DNA from: Phaeobacter porticola
GTDB taxonomy: Bacteria > Pseudomonadota > Alphaproteobacteria > Rhodobacterales > Rhodobacteraceae
DNA: 64,000 bases
Assembly: GCF_001888185.1 (NCBI RefSeq)
Contig: NZ_CP016364.1
Location: 1,488,001 to 1,552,000 of the forward strand
Direction: 5' to 3'
Shown here: one piece after another, positions 9,855 through 19,011 of the stretch
How the letters are laid out: each line of letters starts with the position of its first letter
How positions within the stretch are numbered: position 1 is the stretch's first letter
The notes under the pieces: generated by a model
Told to the model about the DNA's origin: nothing
Database searches by the model: none
What the model saw: the letters and a program-made list of their open reading frames with translations, nothing else
Made by a program: the position numbers and the translations under genes

Positions 9855-11252
9855 ATGGACGGCACCGTTCTGGTCGCAGATGACGATCGCACAATTCGCA
9901 CGGTTTTGACCCAGGCGCTGACCCGCGCTGGCTGCAAGGTCCATGCGACCTCTTCTCTGACGACGCTGATGCGCTGGGTGGGCGAGGGAAAAGGCGACGT
10001 CGTGATCTCTGATGTGGTGATGCCGGATGGCAATGGGTTGGAGATGCTGCCTAAGATTGCGGATGATCGCCCTGGATTGCCGGTCATCGTGATTTCGGCA
10101 CAGAACACGATCATGACGGCGATCAAGGCGGCCGAGGCTGAGGCCTATGACTACCTGCCTAAACCTTTTGACTTGCCAGAGCTAATGAAACGCACCGCCA
10201 AAGCGCTTGCAGAAAAGCGGGCACCGCAACAAAGCCAGGCGGGCATTAACGGCACATCCAGTGATGGGGGGGCCGAAAGTCATGAGGATTTGCCACTGGT
10301 CGGGCGTACCGAGGTGATGCAGACGCTTTACCGGCTGGTGGCACGGGTGATGAACACGGATATTCCACTGCTGATCACTGGCGAAAGCGGCACCGGAAAG
10401 TCGCTGATCGCCCGGTCGATCCATGATCTGTCGGACCGGCGTACACTGCCGTTTGTGCGCGCAGAAGCCGCAGATCTGGCCGCGCTTGATGGGCCTTCGC
10501 AGTTGCTGGCCGAGACCCGTGGCGGCACCCTGCTTTTGGATGAAGTGGCAGACCTGTCGGAAGAGGCGCAGGCCCGTGTGGTGCGGATGATGGATGCGCC
10601 GGGCGACCGTCAGCCCAGGTTTATTGCCACCAGCCAGCAGAATCTGGCTGCAGCGATGGAGGCAGGCAGCCTGCGGCAGGATCTTTACTATCGGATCAGC
10701 GGGACCGGACTGCCCGTGCCTGCGCTGCGGGCGCGTGTCGACGATATACCGCTGCTTTGCGCGCATTTTCTCACCCGTGCCGAAAATGAAGGAGCACCAC
10801 ATCGCGAAATGAGCGATGCCGCCCGTGAACCGCTGCGGCAGTTCCCTTGGCCCGGCAATGTGCGCCAGCTGGAGAATGTTGTTCGCCGTTTGGCCCTGAC
10901 CGCACGCAGTGAAGATATCACCGTTGACGAGGTCACAGCCGCGCTGGGCGCACAATCGGGTGGCGAACCCTTGGTGGCTGGCCGTGCGGTGCTCAGCTCT
11001 GAAAAGCTCTCGGAATCAGTGGCGCAACATTTGCAGCGCTATTTCGATTTGCATGGTGATATTCTGCCGCCGCCTGGGCTTTATGCGCGCCTGATGCGAG
11101 AGGTGGAGACACCTTTGATCGAAATTTCCCTCGCAATGACTGGCGGAAATCAGGCAAAATGTGCGGATTTACTTGGTATTAACCGGAATACCCTGCGCAA
11201 GAAGATCACGGACCTTGATATTGAGGTGACACGCCGCCGCAAACTGATGTAA
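9855..11252 (+). CDS. ntrC: Nitrogen regulator NtrC lacking the GAFTGA loop
   Basis: Response regulator, 465 residues: receiver domain with phosphoacceptor Asp53, AAA+ domain with Walker A GESGTGKS at 176-183 and Walker B LLLDE at 226-230, and a C-terminal Fis-type helix-turn-helix near 438-462. The segment between Walker A and Walker B is clearly shortened. In sigma-54 activators the GAFTGA loop sits here; instead the chain runs straight from [12 protein letters not shown] to GGTLLLDE. Rhodobacter capsulatus NtrC is known to lack this loop and to activate sigma-70 RNA polymerase, and the same is expected here. The protein is otherwise intact, so this is lineage biology and not damage. Confidence 0.95.
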   Translation: MDGTVLVADDDRTIRTVLTQALTRAGCKVHATSSLTTLMRWVGEGKGDVVISDVVMPDGNGLEMLPKIADDRPGLPVIVISAQNTIMTAIKAAEAEAYDYLPKPFDLPELMKRTAKALAEKRAPQQSQAGINGTSSDGGAESHEDLPLVGRTEVMQTLYRLVARVMNTDIPLLITGESGTGKSLIARSIHDLSDRRTLPFVRAEAADLAALDGPSQLLAETRGGTLLLDEVADLSEEAQARVVRMMDAPGDRQPRFIATSQQNLAAAMEAGSLRQDLYYRISGTGLPVPALRARVDDIPLLCAHFLTRAENEGAPHREMSDAAREPLRQFPWPGNVRQLENVVRRLALTARSEDITVDEVTAALGAQSGGEPLVAGRAVLSSEKLSESVAQHLQRYFDLHGDILPPPGLYARLMREVETPLIEISLAMTGGNQAKCADLLGINRNTLRKKITDLDIEVTRRRKLM

Positions 11253-11351
11253 TATCGCCACAGAACCGTGGCAGATCAGCGTTGAGGCTGGTGATGATCA
11301 CGACATATGGCGGTCGGCCAGAATGGTCGCACATTAGGATGAGGGCAGTAC

Positions 11352-13631
11352 GTGGCGCAGAGGTCACATCTTCGCTCGGCATATGGGCCTTTTGCGGCCC
11401 TTGACCGATGGCGCAGAACCCGCCGGGCACGCAATTTTGGCGCGCTTGGGCTGGTTGTTCTGGGTCCGGTGCTGGCGCTTTCGACATTTTTGATCATTGG
11501 CCCCTTTTCGCAAGGGGTGGCGTCACTATCGCTGCGGCTGATCCTGCTTGCCGATCTGATCTATGTGCTGGCCGTGGCTGCGCTGGTGTTGACCCAGGTC
11601 GGACGGTTGATCGCTGCACGACGGGCCAAATCTGCGGGCTCGCGTCTGCACCTGCGTTTGATCGGCGCCTTTGCGTTTCTGGCACTGACCCCCACAGTGA
11701 TCGTCGCGCTTTTTGCCGGGTTGACGGTGAACGTGGGCCTTGAGGGCTGGTTTTCTGACCGGGTACGAGAGGTCGTCGGCAGTTCCCTGGCAGCGGCAGA
11801 GGCCTATCAGGATCAGCAGCAACGCGACCTGTCCGAAGATGCCACCGCGCTGGCGCGCTACATCGACAACAGCCGCAATCGTAATTTCTTTATCAGCGAC
11901 GGGCAGCTGCGGCAGGTCCTGACACAGGGGCAGTTGCAGATTCAGCGCGGGTTGCAAGAGGCCTATGTGGTTGATGGCGCCGCCAAAATCCGCGCGCGCG
12001 GCGAGCGATCGTATGAGTTTGATTTCGAAAAGCCGCGCAACGTTGACCTAAGTCAGGCAACATCCGAAGGGGTGACCCTCATTCAGGACTGGGACAATAG
12101 CGAATTGCGCGCTTTGGTGCGGTTGGACGCATTTGTGGACCGGTTTCTTTATGTCAGCCGCGACGTGGATGGAGACCTGCTGAGCCTGCTGGACGATACG
12201 CAAGAGACGGCCCATCTCTACCAGCAGCTTGAGAGCGAACGCGGCCGAGTGCTGTTTGATTTTGTTCTGCTATATCTCGGCTTTGCGGTGATCCTGATCC
12301 TGGCGGCGATGTGGCTGGGCATGTGGTTTGCCGAACGGTTGTCACGACCGGTCGGGCGGCTAACCATCGCAGCACGCCGCGTCGGGGCAGGCAATCTGAA
12401 TGTGAAAGTTCCAGAAGAAGATGGCGATGATGAGATTTCGCAGCTTGGCCGGTACTTTAACCAGATGACGCTAGAGCTGCGAGAGCAACGCGATACATTG
12501 CTGGAAAACACCCGACAAATCGAGCGCCGACGTCGCCTGTTCGATTCCGTGTTGATGTCGGTGACGTCTGGCGTGGTCGGGCTGGACCCTGAGGGACGGG
12601 TGACCTTTGTGAACCGCTCGGCCGAGCGGTTGTTGGATTGGAGCGCGGATCGCCAATCTCTGGCGCTGTCCGTGGCCGTACCCGAGTTTGGGCCGCTGTT
12701 TCAGGAGCTGTCGAAAACCGGGGCCGATGTGGTGCAGGATGAGGTCAAGGTCACCCGTCAGGGCCAGCTTGAAAATCTGTTGGTGCGTATGTCCCCCCGC
12801 CAGACTGAGGAAGGGCGGCTTGAAGGCTATGTTGTGGCCTTTGACGATGTGACCGATCTGGTCAGTGCGCAGCGGATGGCAGCCTGGGGTGACGTGGCGC
12901 GCCGGATTGCGCATGAGATCAAAAACCCGTTGACCCCAATCCAGCTAAGCGCCGAGCGTATCAAGCGTAAGTTTGCTCCAAAACTGGGCGAAGAAAACAG
13001 CGACCTGCTGCAATCCATGACGGATGTGATTATTCGCCAAACCAATGACTTGCGCCGCATCGTGGATGAGTTTTCAAAATTCGCGCGGATGCCTGAGCCG
13101 GAACGCCGTGAGGAAGACCTGGTCAAGCTGCTGCGCGAAGCGGTGACATTGCAGCGGGCGGGCCAGCCGGATCTTCGCATTGTCGCCAACTTGCCAGAAG
13201 AGCCGCTGCTGGCGGATCTGGATGCAACTATGATTGGGCAGGCGTTGACAAACCTTATCAAGAACGCAGGCGAAGCAGTTGAAACCTTGAAGAAAAAAGG
13301 CGATGTATCGAATTTGGATCCGGAAATTCGCATTGCCGTGAGTACAACAAAATCCGGCTATGAGGTCACCATTGCCGACAATGGTATCGGTCTGCCAGAG
13401 GACCGTGCCCGCTTATTTGAACCCTATGTGACCACCCGTGACGAGGGCACCGGCCTTGGCTTGCCGATCGTCAAGAAAATTATCGAAGAACATGGCGGTA
13501 CGCTGGTGCTGGAAGATGCGCCTGTGTTCGACGGTCAGGCGCATTTTGGCGCCATGGCCGTAATCCGCCTGCCTGCGGCGAATGATGCTGCGGGCTCCCA
13601 TAAGAGTATAGTGAAAGCAGGTCTGACATGA
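11352..13631 (+). CDS. ntrY: Membrane sensor histidine kinase NtrY
   Basis: Membrane-bound kinase of 759 residues, partner of NtrX. Order of parts: N-terminal membrane helices at about 30-110, a periplasmic or extracytoplasmic region, a further membrane helix near 310, HAMP at about 330-385, PAS at about 395-500, HisKA with His521 in RRIAHEIKNPLTPI, and a C-terminal ATPase domain with NLIKNAGEAVE, DNGIGLPE and GTGLGLPIV. NtrYX systems respond to nitrogen state and, in some alphaproteobacteria, redox state. The start is GTG at 11352, with weak ribosome-site support. It overlaps ntrX by four bases and follows ntrC by 99 bases. Confidence 0.95.
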   Translation: MAQRSHLRSAYGPFAALDRWRRTRRARNFGALGLVVLGPVLALSTFLIIGPFSQGVASLSLRLILLADLIYVLAVAALVLTQVGRLIAARRAKSAGSRLHLRLIGAFAFLALTPTVIVALFAGLTVNVGLEGWFSDRVREVVGSSLAAAEAYQDQQQRDLSEDATALARYIDNSRNRNFFISDGQLRQVLTQGQLQIQRGLQEAYVVDGAAKIRARGERSYEFDFEKPRNVDLSQATSEGVTLIQDWDNSELRALVRLDAFVDRFLYVSRDVDGDLLSLLDDTQETAHLYQQLESERGRVLFDFVLLYLGFAVILILAAMWLGMWFAERLSRPVGRLTIAARRVGAGNLNVKVPEEDGDDEISQLGRYFNQMTLELREQRDTLLENTRQIERRRRLFDSVLMSVTSGVVGLDPEGRVTFVNRSAERLLDWSADRQSLALSVAVPEFGPLFQELSKTGADVVQDEVKVTRQGQLENLLVRMSPRQTEEGRLEGYVVAFDDVTDLVSAQRMAAWGDVARRIAHEIKNPLTPIQLSAERIKRKFAPKLGEENSDLLQSMTDVIIRQTNDLRRIVDEFSKFARMPEPERREEDLVKLLREAVTLQRAGQPDLRIVANLPEEPLLADLDATMIGQALTNLIKNAGEAVETLKKKGDVSNLDPEIRIAVSTTKSGYEVTIADNGIGLPEDRARLFEPYVTTRDEGTGLGLPIVKKIIEEHGGTLVLEDAPVFDGQAHFGAMAVIRLPAANDAAGSHKSIVKAGLT

Positions 13632-15043
13632 GTGACATTCTGATTGTTGACGACGAACGCGACATCCGTGAGCTGGTTTCCGATATCCTTGAGGACGAAG
13701 GCTATGCCACGCGCAAAGCTGGCAGTTCCGAGGAATGTATGGCCGCGCTCAACGCGGAACCGCCCGCGCTTTTGATCCTGGATATCTGGCTGAAGGACAG
13801 CCAAATGGATGGGATCGACATCCTGAAGGTGGTGAAACGCGACAATCCCGAAATCCCTGTGGTGATCATCTCTGGTCACGGCAACATTGAAATTGCCGTC
13901 GCTGCGATCAAGCAGGGGGCGTATGATTTTATCGAAAAACCGTTTAATATTGACCAGTTGCTGGTCGTTATCCGTCGCGCAATGGAAACATCACAGCTGC
14001 GGCGCGAAAACACCGATCTTAAGCGCAAGGATTCTGGCGTGAGCGAGATGATCGGTGCGTCTGCGTCGTTCCGCGCGCTGGTCGGACAGTTGGACAAGGT
14101 CACGAAATCCAATGGCCGGGTGATGCTGACAGGCCCTGCTGGCAGCGGCAAGGAAATCGCCGCACGCTACATTCATACCCAGTCCAACCGGGCCGGTGCG
14201 CCGTTTGTGACAGTGAATTGTGCCAGCATTGAGCCGGACCGGATGGAAGAGGTGCTGTTTGGCCGGGAAAGCGCCGAGCGGGGTATAGAACCGGGTCTGT
14301 TGGAACAGGCCCATGGTGGCGTGATCTTTTTCGATGAAGTCGCGGACATGCCGCTTGGCACCCAGTCCAAGATCTTGCGGGTCCTGGTTGACCAGCAGTT
14401 CCAGCGCGTGGGCGGTGCTGACAAAGTGCGCGTCGATCTGCGTGTAATTTCGTCTACCAACAAGGACTTGGATCGAGAGATTGAAGCAGACCGTTTCCGT
14501 CAGGAACTGTATCACCGCTTGAACGTGGTGCCGATTCCGGTGCCGTCTCTGGCCGACCGACGCGAGGATATTCCGTTGCTGGCCGAAGCTTTCATTGAGC
14601 ATTTCAATGAAAGTCAGGGCTTGCCGATGCGCAAGCTGAGCGAAGATGCGGTGGCGCTGATGCAGACGATGCTGTGGCCGGGCAACGTACGCCAGCTGAA
14701 GAATATGGTGGAACGTGTTCTGATCCTTGGGGAAAGCAACGGCCCGATTGAGCCGAAAGACCTGCCACGCGAGGAAGAACCAGCCGAAGATCAAAGCCGC
14801 GTTGTGCTCTCCGGGGCTTTGGCCACCCTGCCGCTGCGGGAAGCGCGTGAGGCGTTTGAACGAGAATACCTGCTGACGCAAATCAACCGCTTTGGTGGCA
14901 ATATCAGCCGCACAGCATCCTTCGTCGGTATGGAACGTTCAGCCCTGCACCGCAAGCTGAAATCTCTGGGGGTTGTAACCTCCAACAAGGCAGGCGCGCG
15001 GATTGCGCATGTCGAGAAAGAAACCGAAGAGGATATGGCCTGA
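13628..15043 (+). CDS. ntrX: Response regulator NtrX, without a canonical GAFTGA motif
   Basis: Partner of NtrY, 471 residues. The receiver domain has phosphoacceptor Asp52, followed by an AAA+ domain with Walker A GPAGSGKE at 169-176 and Walker B VIFFDE near 232-237, and a C-terminal helix-turn-helix around GGNISRTASFVGMERSALHRKLK. Where sigma-54 activators read FGHEKGAFTGA, this protein reads FGRESAERGIEPGLLEQ. The loop is therefore altered and about four residues shorter, which argues against ordinary sigma-54 activation. The stop codon lies in the loop of a perfect hairpin that may terminate the operon. Confidence 0.94.
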   Translation: MSDILIVDDERDIRELVSDILEDEGYATRKAGSSEECMAALNAEPPALLILDIWLKDSQMDGIDILKVVKRDNPEIPVVIISGHGNIEIAVAAIKQGAYDFIEKPFNIDQLLVVIRRAMETSQLRRENTDLKRKDSGVSEMIGASASFRALVGQLDKVTKSNGRVMLTGPAGSGKEIAARYIHTQSNRAGAPFVTVNCASIEPDRMEEVLFGRESAERGIEPGLLEQAHGGVIFFDEVADMPLGTQSKILRVLVDQQFQRVGGADKVRVDLRVISSTNKDLDREIEADRFRQELYHRLNVVPIPVPSLADRREDIPLLAEAFIEHFNESQGLPMRKLSEDAVALMQTMLWPGNVRQLKNMVERVLILGESNGPIEPKDLPREEEPAEDQSRVVLSGALATLPLREAREAFEREYLLTQINRFGGNISRTASFVGMERSALHRKLKSLGVVTSNKAGARIAHVEKETEEDMA

Positions 15044-15054
15044 GGGCCATATCC
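15031..15054 (+). terminator. Hairpin spanning the ntrX stop codon
   Basis: A perfect 10-base stem (GGATATGGCC at 15031-15040, GGCCATATCC at 15045-15054) holds the four-base loop TGAG, which contains the ntrX stop TGA. There is no immediate T tract, only a TTTT some ten bases later, so terminator function is likely but not certain. Confidence 0.55.
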
Positions 15055-15106
15055 CGATACTGTTTTGTGACTTTCGCGACGTTGATCGTTGAGATGGCGA
15101 GAGCCG

Positions 15107-15586
15107 TCAGGGTGCGGTTTCGACGATCTGCGGTGATTGTCCGCGCCGTGCGATGGCGCAGGAGTTTTCGGTGAGCGCGGACAGGGTTGCAGAGCGCCGG
15201 GTACCAACGGCATCCGCGACACTCTGTGGACAGCGTTTGACCGCAACAGTCTGATACCCTTTCTCGGCCATGCAGGCGCGCTCCACCCGTTCCCGCAGAT
15301 CAGCATTCGCATCAACTGTGTAGATGCCGCCGTCCTCCCAATAGCCCGGGTGGTGATAGCAATGGCCACTACGGCAGATGTCTTGTCCGGGGCGAAAGAT
15401 TGGCGGGTGCTGCCGGATCTGTGTTGCAACCGGGGCGTCGCGCAAGGCACTGACCTCGCAGGTCAATAAATCGGTGTCACGTCGTGCCACGTCGACACCG
15501 GCCCGGTGATAGACGGCAACAGGCCCGCAGCCCGTCAGCCCAAGGATCAATACCAGCGCGGCAAGCGTATGATTTTGCGTGGACAT
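15107..15586 (-). CDS. Small predicted lipoprotein, function unknown
   Basis: Predicted lipoprotein of 159 residues. The N-terminus MSTQNHTLAALVLILGLTGC is a lipoprotein signal with lipobox LTGC at Cys20. The mature chain has many cysteines (at LLTCEVSAL, GQDICRSGHCYHH, VERACMAEKGYQTV, VKRCPQSV and ENSCAIA), suggesting disulfides. The AEKGYQ motif is common in small alphaproteobacterial lipoproteins. The start was moved to 15586 because the signal peptide begins there. It lies antisense between ntrX and trkA, interrupting an otherwise co-directional block. No function is assigned. Confidence 0.72.
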   Translation of the reverse strand: MSTQNHTLAALVLILGLTGCGPVAVYHRAGVDVARRDTDLLTCEVSALRDAPVATQIRQHPPIFRPGQDICRSGHCYHHPGYWEDGGIYTVDANADLRERVERACMAEKGYQTVAVKRCPQSVADAVGTRRSATLSALTENSCAIARRGQSPQIVETAP

Positions 15587-15697
15587 CTTTTGATCTTGCC
15601 GGAAAACTGGGGCAGAGACAATTGAATTGACCGTTCCGGTGGCTTCTGTCATTCAAAACGCGCGATTTTGCGTATCAGCGCCGCAGGGGACAAGCAC

Positions 15698-17074
15698 ATG
15701 AAGGTTATTATCTGTGGCGCAGGCCAGGTCGGCTGGCAGATTGCCCGTCATCTGTCTGGTGAGCACAATGACGTCACTGTGGTGGATAACAATCCCGACC
15801 TGGTACGCCGTGCGACGGATACGCTGGACGTGCAGGGAATTGCCGGATTTGCCTCTTACCCGGATGTGTTGACACGGGCAGGGGCACGGGATGCGGATAT
15901 GATCATCGCTGCAACCCATTCAGATGAGGTGAACATGGTCACCTGCCAGGTGGCGCATTCGGTGTTCTCTATCCAGCGCAAGGTGGCGCGCCTGCGCTCC
16001 AAGAGCTATCTGGAAGCAATCTATTCGGATCTCTATCGGCGTGACCATCTGCCAATTGATGTGGTGATCAGCCCCGAGCGCGAGGTCGCAGCGGCGGCGA
16101 TGCAGCGCCTGTCGGCGCCAGCCGCCTTTGATACCGAAATGTTCATGGAAGGTCGCGCGCAGCTTTTGGGGGTGCAAATCGATGAGGATTGCCCCGTCGT
16201 CAACACGCCGCTGCGCCAGCTGACCGATCTGTTTTCCACTCTGCGCGCCATCGTTGTGGGCATTCGCCGCGATGGCAGCCTGTTTGCACCTGAACCTGGC
16301 GACCAGTTGTTCGTGGGCGATAGCGCCTATGTCTTTGCACATGTTGATGACGTGAGCCGTACTATCGAAGTCTTTGGTAAAAAACAAAAACGCCAGGAAC
16401 GTGTGGTCATCGTGGGCGGTGGGAACGTCGGGCTGGAGGTTGCCAAGGCACTGGAAGCTCGCGCTGGTCGCACCCGTGCCAAGATGATCGAACGGAACCG
16501 GCAATCCGCAGAGCGTGCCGCGGAAACGCTGGAGCGGACAATTGTGCTGAACGGCGATGGGCTTGATCGCAGCCTGATGATCGAGGCGGGGATCGACCGT
16601 GCCGATGCTATGCTGGCGGTAACCGATGACGATAAGGTCAATATGTTGGCAGCTGTGCGTGCCAAGGCCGAGGGTTGCCCCCTGGCCATTGCATTGATCA
16701 ATGACCCGACTCTGGTTCCATTGATGGCGCCCCTTGGGATCGATGCCTATATCAACCCGCGCGCCACTACCGTCAGCTCTATTCTGCGTCACATCCGGTA
16801 TGGTCGGGTGCGGCAGGTCTATTCCATCGGCGACGCAGAGGCTGAGGTGATTGAGGCCGAGGTGATGTCGACCTCACCCATGGCCGGGCAGATGATCCGC
16901 GATATTGACTTCCCAGAGGGCGTATTGGTTGGTGCCGTCAGCAAAAATGGCGTTGTGATGCGCCCATCCGGCGGCATGCGGATTGAAGAGGGCGACGTCA
17001 TTGCGCTATTTGCCATGGCCGCAGATGTCCCCGAGGTCGAGCGCCTGATGCAGGTCTCGATTGACTTCTTCTAG
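15698..17074 (+). CDS. trkA: Trk system potassium uptake regulator TrkA
   Basis: Cytosolic NAD-binding subunit that gates the TrkH potassium channel. The 458 residues contain two RCK repeats: N-terminal nucleotide fold MKVIICGAGQVGWQIARHL and a second at about 230 with VIVGGGNVGLEVAKAL, each followed by a TrkA-C domain. The start at 15698 is supported by AGGGGA about 7 bases upstream; the frame extends a little further without homology. trkH follows almost at once. The link of ntrYX with trkAH is conserved in Rhodobacteraceae. Confidence 0.95.
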   Translation: MKVIICGAGQVGWQIARHLSGEHNDVTVVDNNPDLVRRATDTLDVQGIAGFASYPDVLTRAGARDADMIIAATHSDEVNMVTCQVAHSVFSIQRKVARLRSKSYLEAIYSDLYRRDHLPIDVVISPEREVAAAAMQRLSAPAAFDTEMFMEGRAQLLGVQIDEDCPVVNTPLRQLTDLFSTLRAIVVGIRRDGSLFAPEPGDQLFVGDSAYVFAHVDDVSRTIEVFGKKQKRQERVVIVGGGNVGLEVAKALEARAGRTRAKMIERNRQSAERAAETLERTIVLNGDGLDRSLMIEAGIDRADAMLAVTDDDKVNMLAAVRAKAEGCPLAIALINDPTLVPLMAPLGIDAYINPRATTVSSILRHIRYGRVRQVYSIGDAEAEVIEAEVMSTSPMAGQMIRDIDFPEGVLVGAVSKNGVVMRPSGGMRIEEGDVIALFAMAADVPEVERLMQVSIDFF

Positions 17075-17075
17075 G

Positions 17076-18641
17076 ATGCCGCGCTCTGGATCACAGGCAC
17101 AAGCAAGGGCTCAGGCAAAAGCGCGCAATCGCGGTATTCTGCGACTGCCGCTGTTTCTGCTGATCCTGTTGGTGGCGGCGCTGGCGATGTGGGTGCCGGC
17201 CATCCACGCGCTGATCCTTGATGATCATCAGACCTCGCGTAGCTTCTTCTACTCTGGTGTTGTGGGGCTGATCGTCGTTGTGCTGGTCGGGCTGTCGATG
17301 GGCAACCGCGTGCCGCGCTACAGTATGCCGGGGCAACTAACCTCGCTGCTGGCCAGCTTTGCCGTGCTGCCTGCGTTTCTGGCGGTTCCGGTGCAGGACG
17401 CGTTGGGGAATACCAGCTATCTCAATGCTTATTTCGACATGGTCAGCGCCATCACCACAACGGGTGCGGATGTATTTGCCGACCCAAACCGGTTGCCGCC
17501 CAGCGTGCATCTGTGGCGCGCCATGGTCGGCTGGCTTGGGGGGCTGCTGATGTGGGTGGCGGCCTCGGCCATTCTTGCACCGCTGTCGCTGGGCGGGTTT
17601 GAGGTTACCGCACGGGGCGAGCCGGGGCGGGGCACCGAAACCCCCCTGCACATGCAGCGCGCCGATCCGCGCCGCAAGCTGGTGGTGGTGACCAAAACCC
17701 TCGCGCCGCTTTATGCCGGGCTGACGCTGGTGCTGTGGATTTTGCTGATCATCACCGGTGAGACAGCCTTGGTGGCGCTCGGCCATTCGATGTCGGTTCT
17801 GGCAACCTCGGGCATTTCGGCCGTAGGCGGGGTTGAGAATGGTGCCAGTGGTATTGCCGGTGAGATGGTGATGTTCCTGTTTATGTTCTTTGCCCTGTCG
17901 CGGCTGACCTTTTCCACGGATACCGTGACCAGTGGCCATAGTCGGCTGGACCGGGATCCTGAGTTTCGCATTGGGCTGCTGATCGTCTTTGGTGTGCCCC
18001 TGCTACTGTTTTTGCGCCACTGGATTGCCAGTTTTGATGTCGCAACCACCAGTGATCTTATGCAGGGGCTACGTTCGCTTTGGGGGGCAACCTTCACCGT
18101 TTTGTCATTCCTCTCGACCACCGGATTTGAAAGCGGGAATTGGGAGACCGCGCGACAATGGTCCGGGCTTGATACCCCCGGTATGATCCTGCTTGGGCTG
18201 GCGGTGATCGGCGGGGGCGTGGCAACGACGGCAGGAGGGGTGAAACTGCTGCGGGTTTATGCGCTTTACCTCAATGGGCTGCGCGAGATGGAGCGGCTGG
18301 TGCATCCTTCGTCGGTTAGTAATGAAGGCAAGGGCAACCGGCGCCTGCAACGCAACGGAGCCTTTGTGGCCTGGGTGTTCTTTATGCTGTTCGCGTTGTC
18401 TCTGGCGGTGATCAGCATCAGCCTTGCGGCCGTCGGGTCGGATTTTGAGCAGGCGCTGATTCTGACCATTGCAACCCTGTCGACCACCGGCCCGCTGACA
18501 GAAATCGCCGGATCGGAACCCATTGCATTGATCCATCTGACCGCTCCGGCAAAATTGATCCTTTGCTTTGCTATGGTTCTGGGACGGCTGGAAACCTTGG
18601 CGATCATCGCCTTGTTGACACCAAACCTCTGGCGCAGCTGA
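17076..18641 (+). CDS. trkH: Trk potassium channel subunit TrkH
   Basis: Integral-membrane potassium transporter subunit of 521 residues with about ten to twelve hydrophobic helices. Repeated pore-like segments with the T-T-G pattern are visible: SAITTTGADVF, LATSGISAVGG, FLSTTGFESGNW and ATLSTTGPLTEIAG, matching the four-fold selectivity filter of TrkH/KtrB. I chose the ATG at 17076, immediately after the trkA stop; a TTG at 17061 inside trkA is an alternative. The N-terminus is polar and rich in Arg, Gln and Ala before the first helix. Confidence 0.94.
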   Translation: MPRSGSQAQARAQAKARNRGILRLPLFLLILLVAALAMWVPAIHALILDDHQTSRSFFYSGVVGLIVVVLVGLSMGNRVPRYSMPGQLTSLLASFAVLPAFLAVPVQDALGNTSYLNAYFDMVSAITTTGADVFADPNRLPPSVHLWRAMVGWLGGLLMWVAASAILAPLSLGGFEVTARGEPGRGTETPLHMQRADPRRKLVVVTKTLAPLYAGLTLVLWILLIITGETALVALGHSMSVLATSGISAVGGVENGASGIAGEMVMFLFMFFALSRLTFSTDTVTSGHSRLDRDPEFRIGLLIVFGVPLLLFLRHWIASFDVATTSDLMQGLRSLWGATFTVLSFLSTTGFESGNWETARQWSGLDTPGMILLGLAVIGGGVATTAGGVKLLRVYALYLNGLREMERLVHPSSVSNEGKGNRRLQRNGAFVAWVFFMLFALSLAVISISLAAVGSDFEQALILTIATLSTTGPLTEIAGSEPIALIHLTAPAKLILCFAMVLGRLETLAIIALLTPNLWRS

Positions 18642-18771
18642 ACGATCATGGTTACCGTGGGTGTCATATGAGTAATTTTCGGGTGGAAACTCCGACTATC
18701 TGCGTTCATACTATTCATTAACAAGAAGCGCTGGTCCGCAGCGCGACAAGAACAAAGGCGAGATTACAATA

Positions 18772-19011
18772 ATGGCTTCGGACAGACAGAATCTTCAGGA
18801 TGCCTTCCTGAACCACGTTCGTAAAACCAAGGTTCCGGTCACCATCTTTCTGATCAACGGCGTTAAGTTGCAGGGTGTGATTACATGGTTTGACAATTTC
18901 TGTGTCCTGCTGCGTCGGGATGGGCAGTCGCAACTGGTTTACAAACACGCCATTTCGACGATCATGCCTGCCCAGCCGATCAGCCTGTATGAAGGTGAAG
19001 ACGCCTCTTGA
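18772..19011 (+). CDS. hfq: RNA chaperone Hfq
   Basis: Sm-fold RNA chaperone of 79 residues. The Sm1 motif is in [25 protein letters not shown] and the Sm2 motif in [12 protein letters not shown]. The short C-terminal tail is usual for alphaproteobacteria. Hfq helps small RNAs pair with targets, so it is relevant to the candidate small RNA near 39 kb. The gene starts 130 bases after trkH, leaving room for its own promoter, and its stop overlaps the hflX ATG by one base (TGATG). Confidence 0.97.
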   Translation: MASDRQNLQDAFLNHVRKTKVPVTIFLINGVKLQGVITWFDNFCVLLRRDGQSQLVYKHAISTIMPAQPISLYEGEDAS

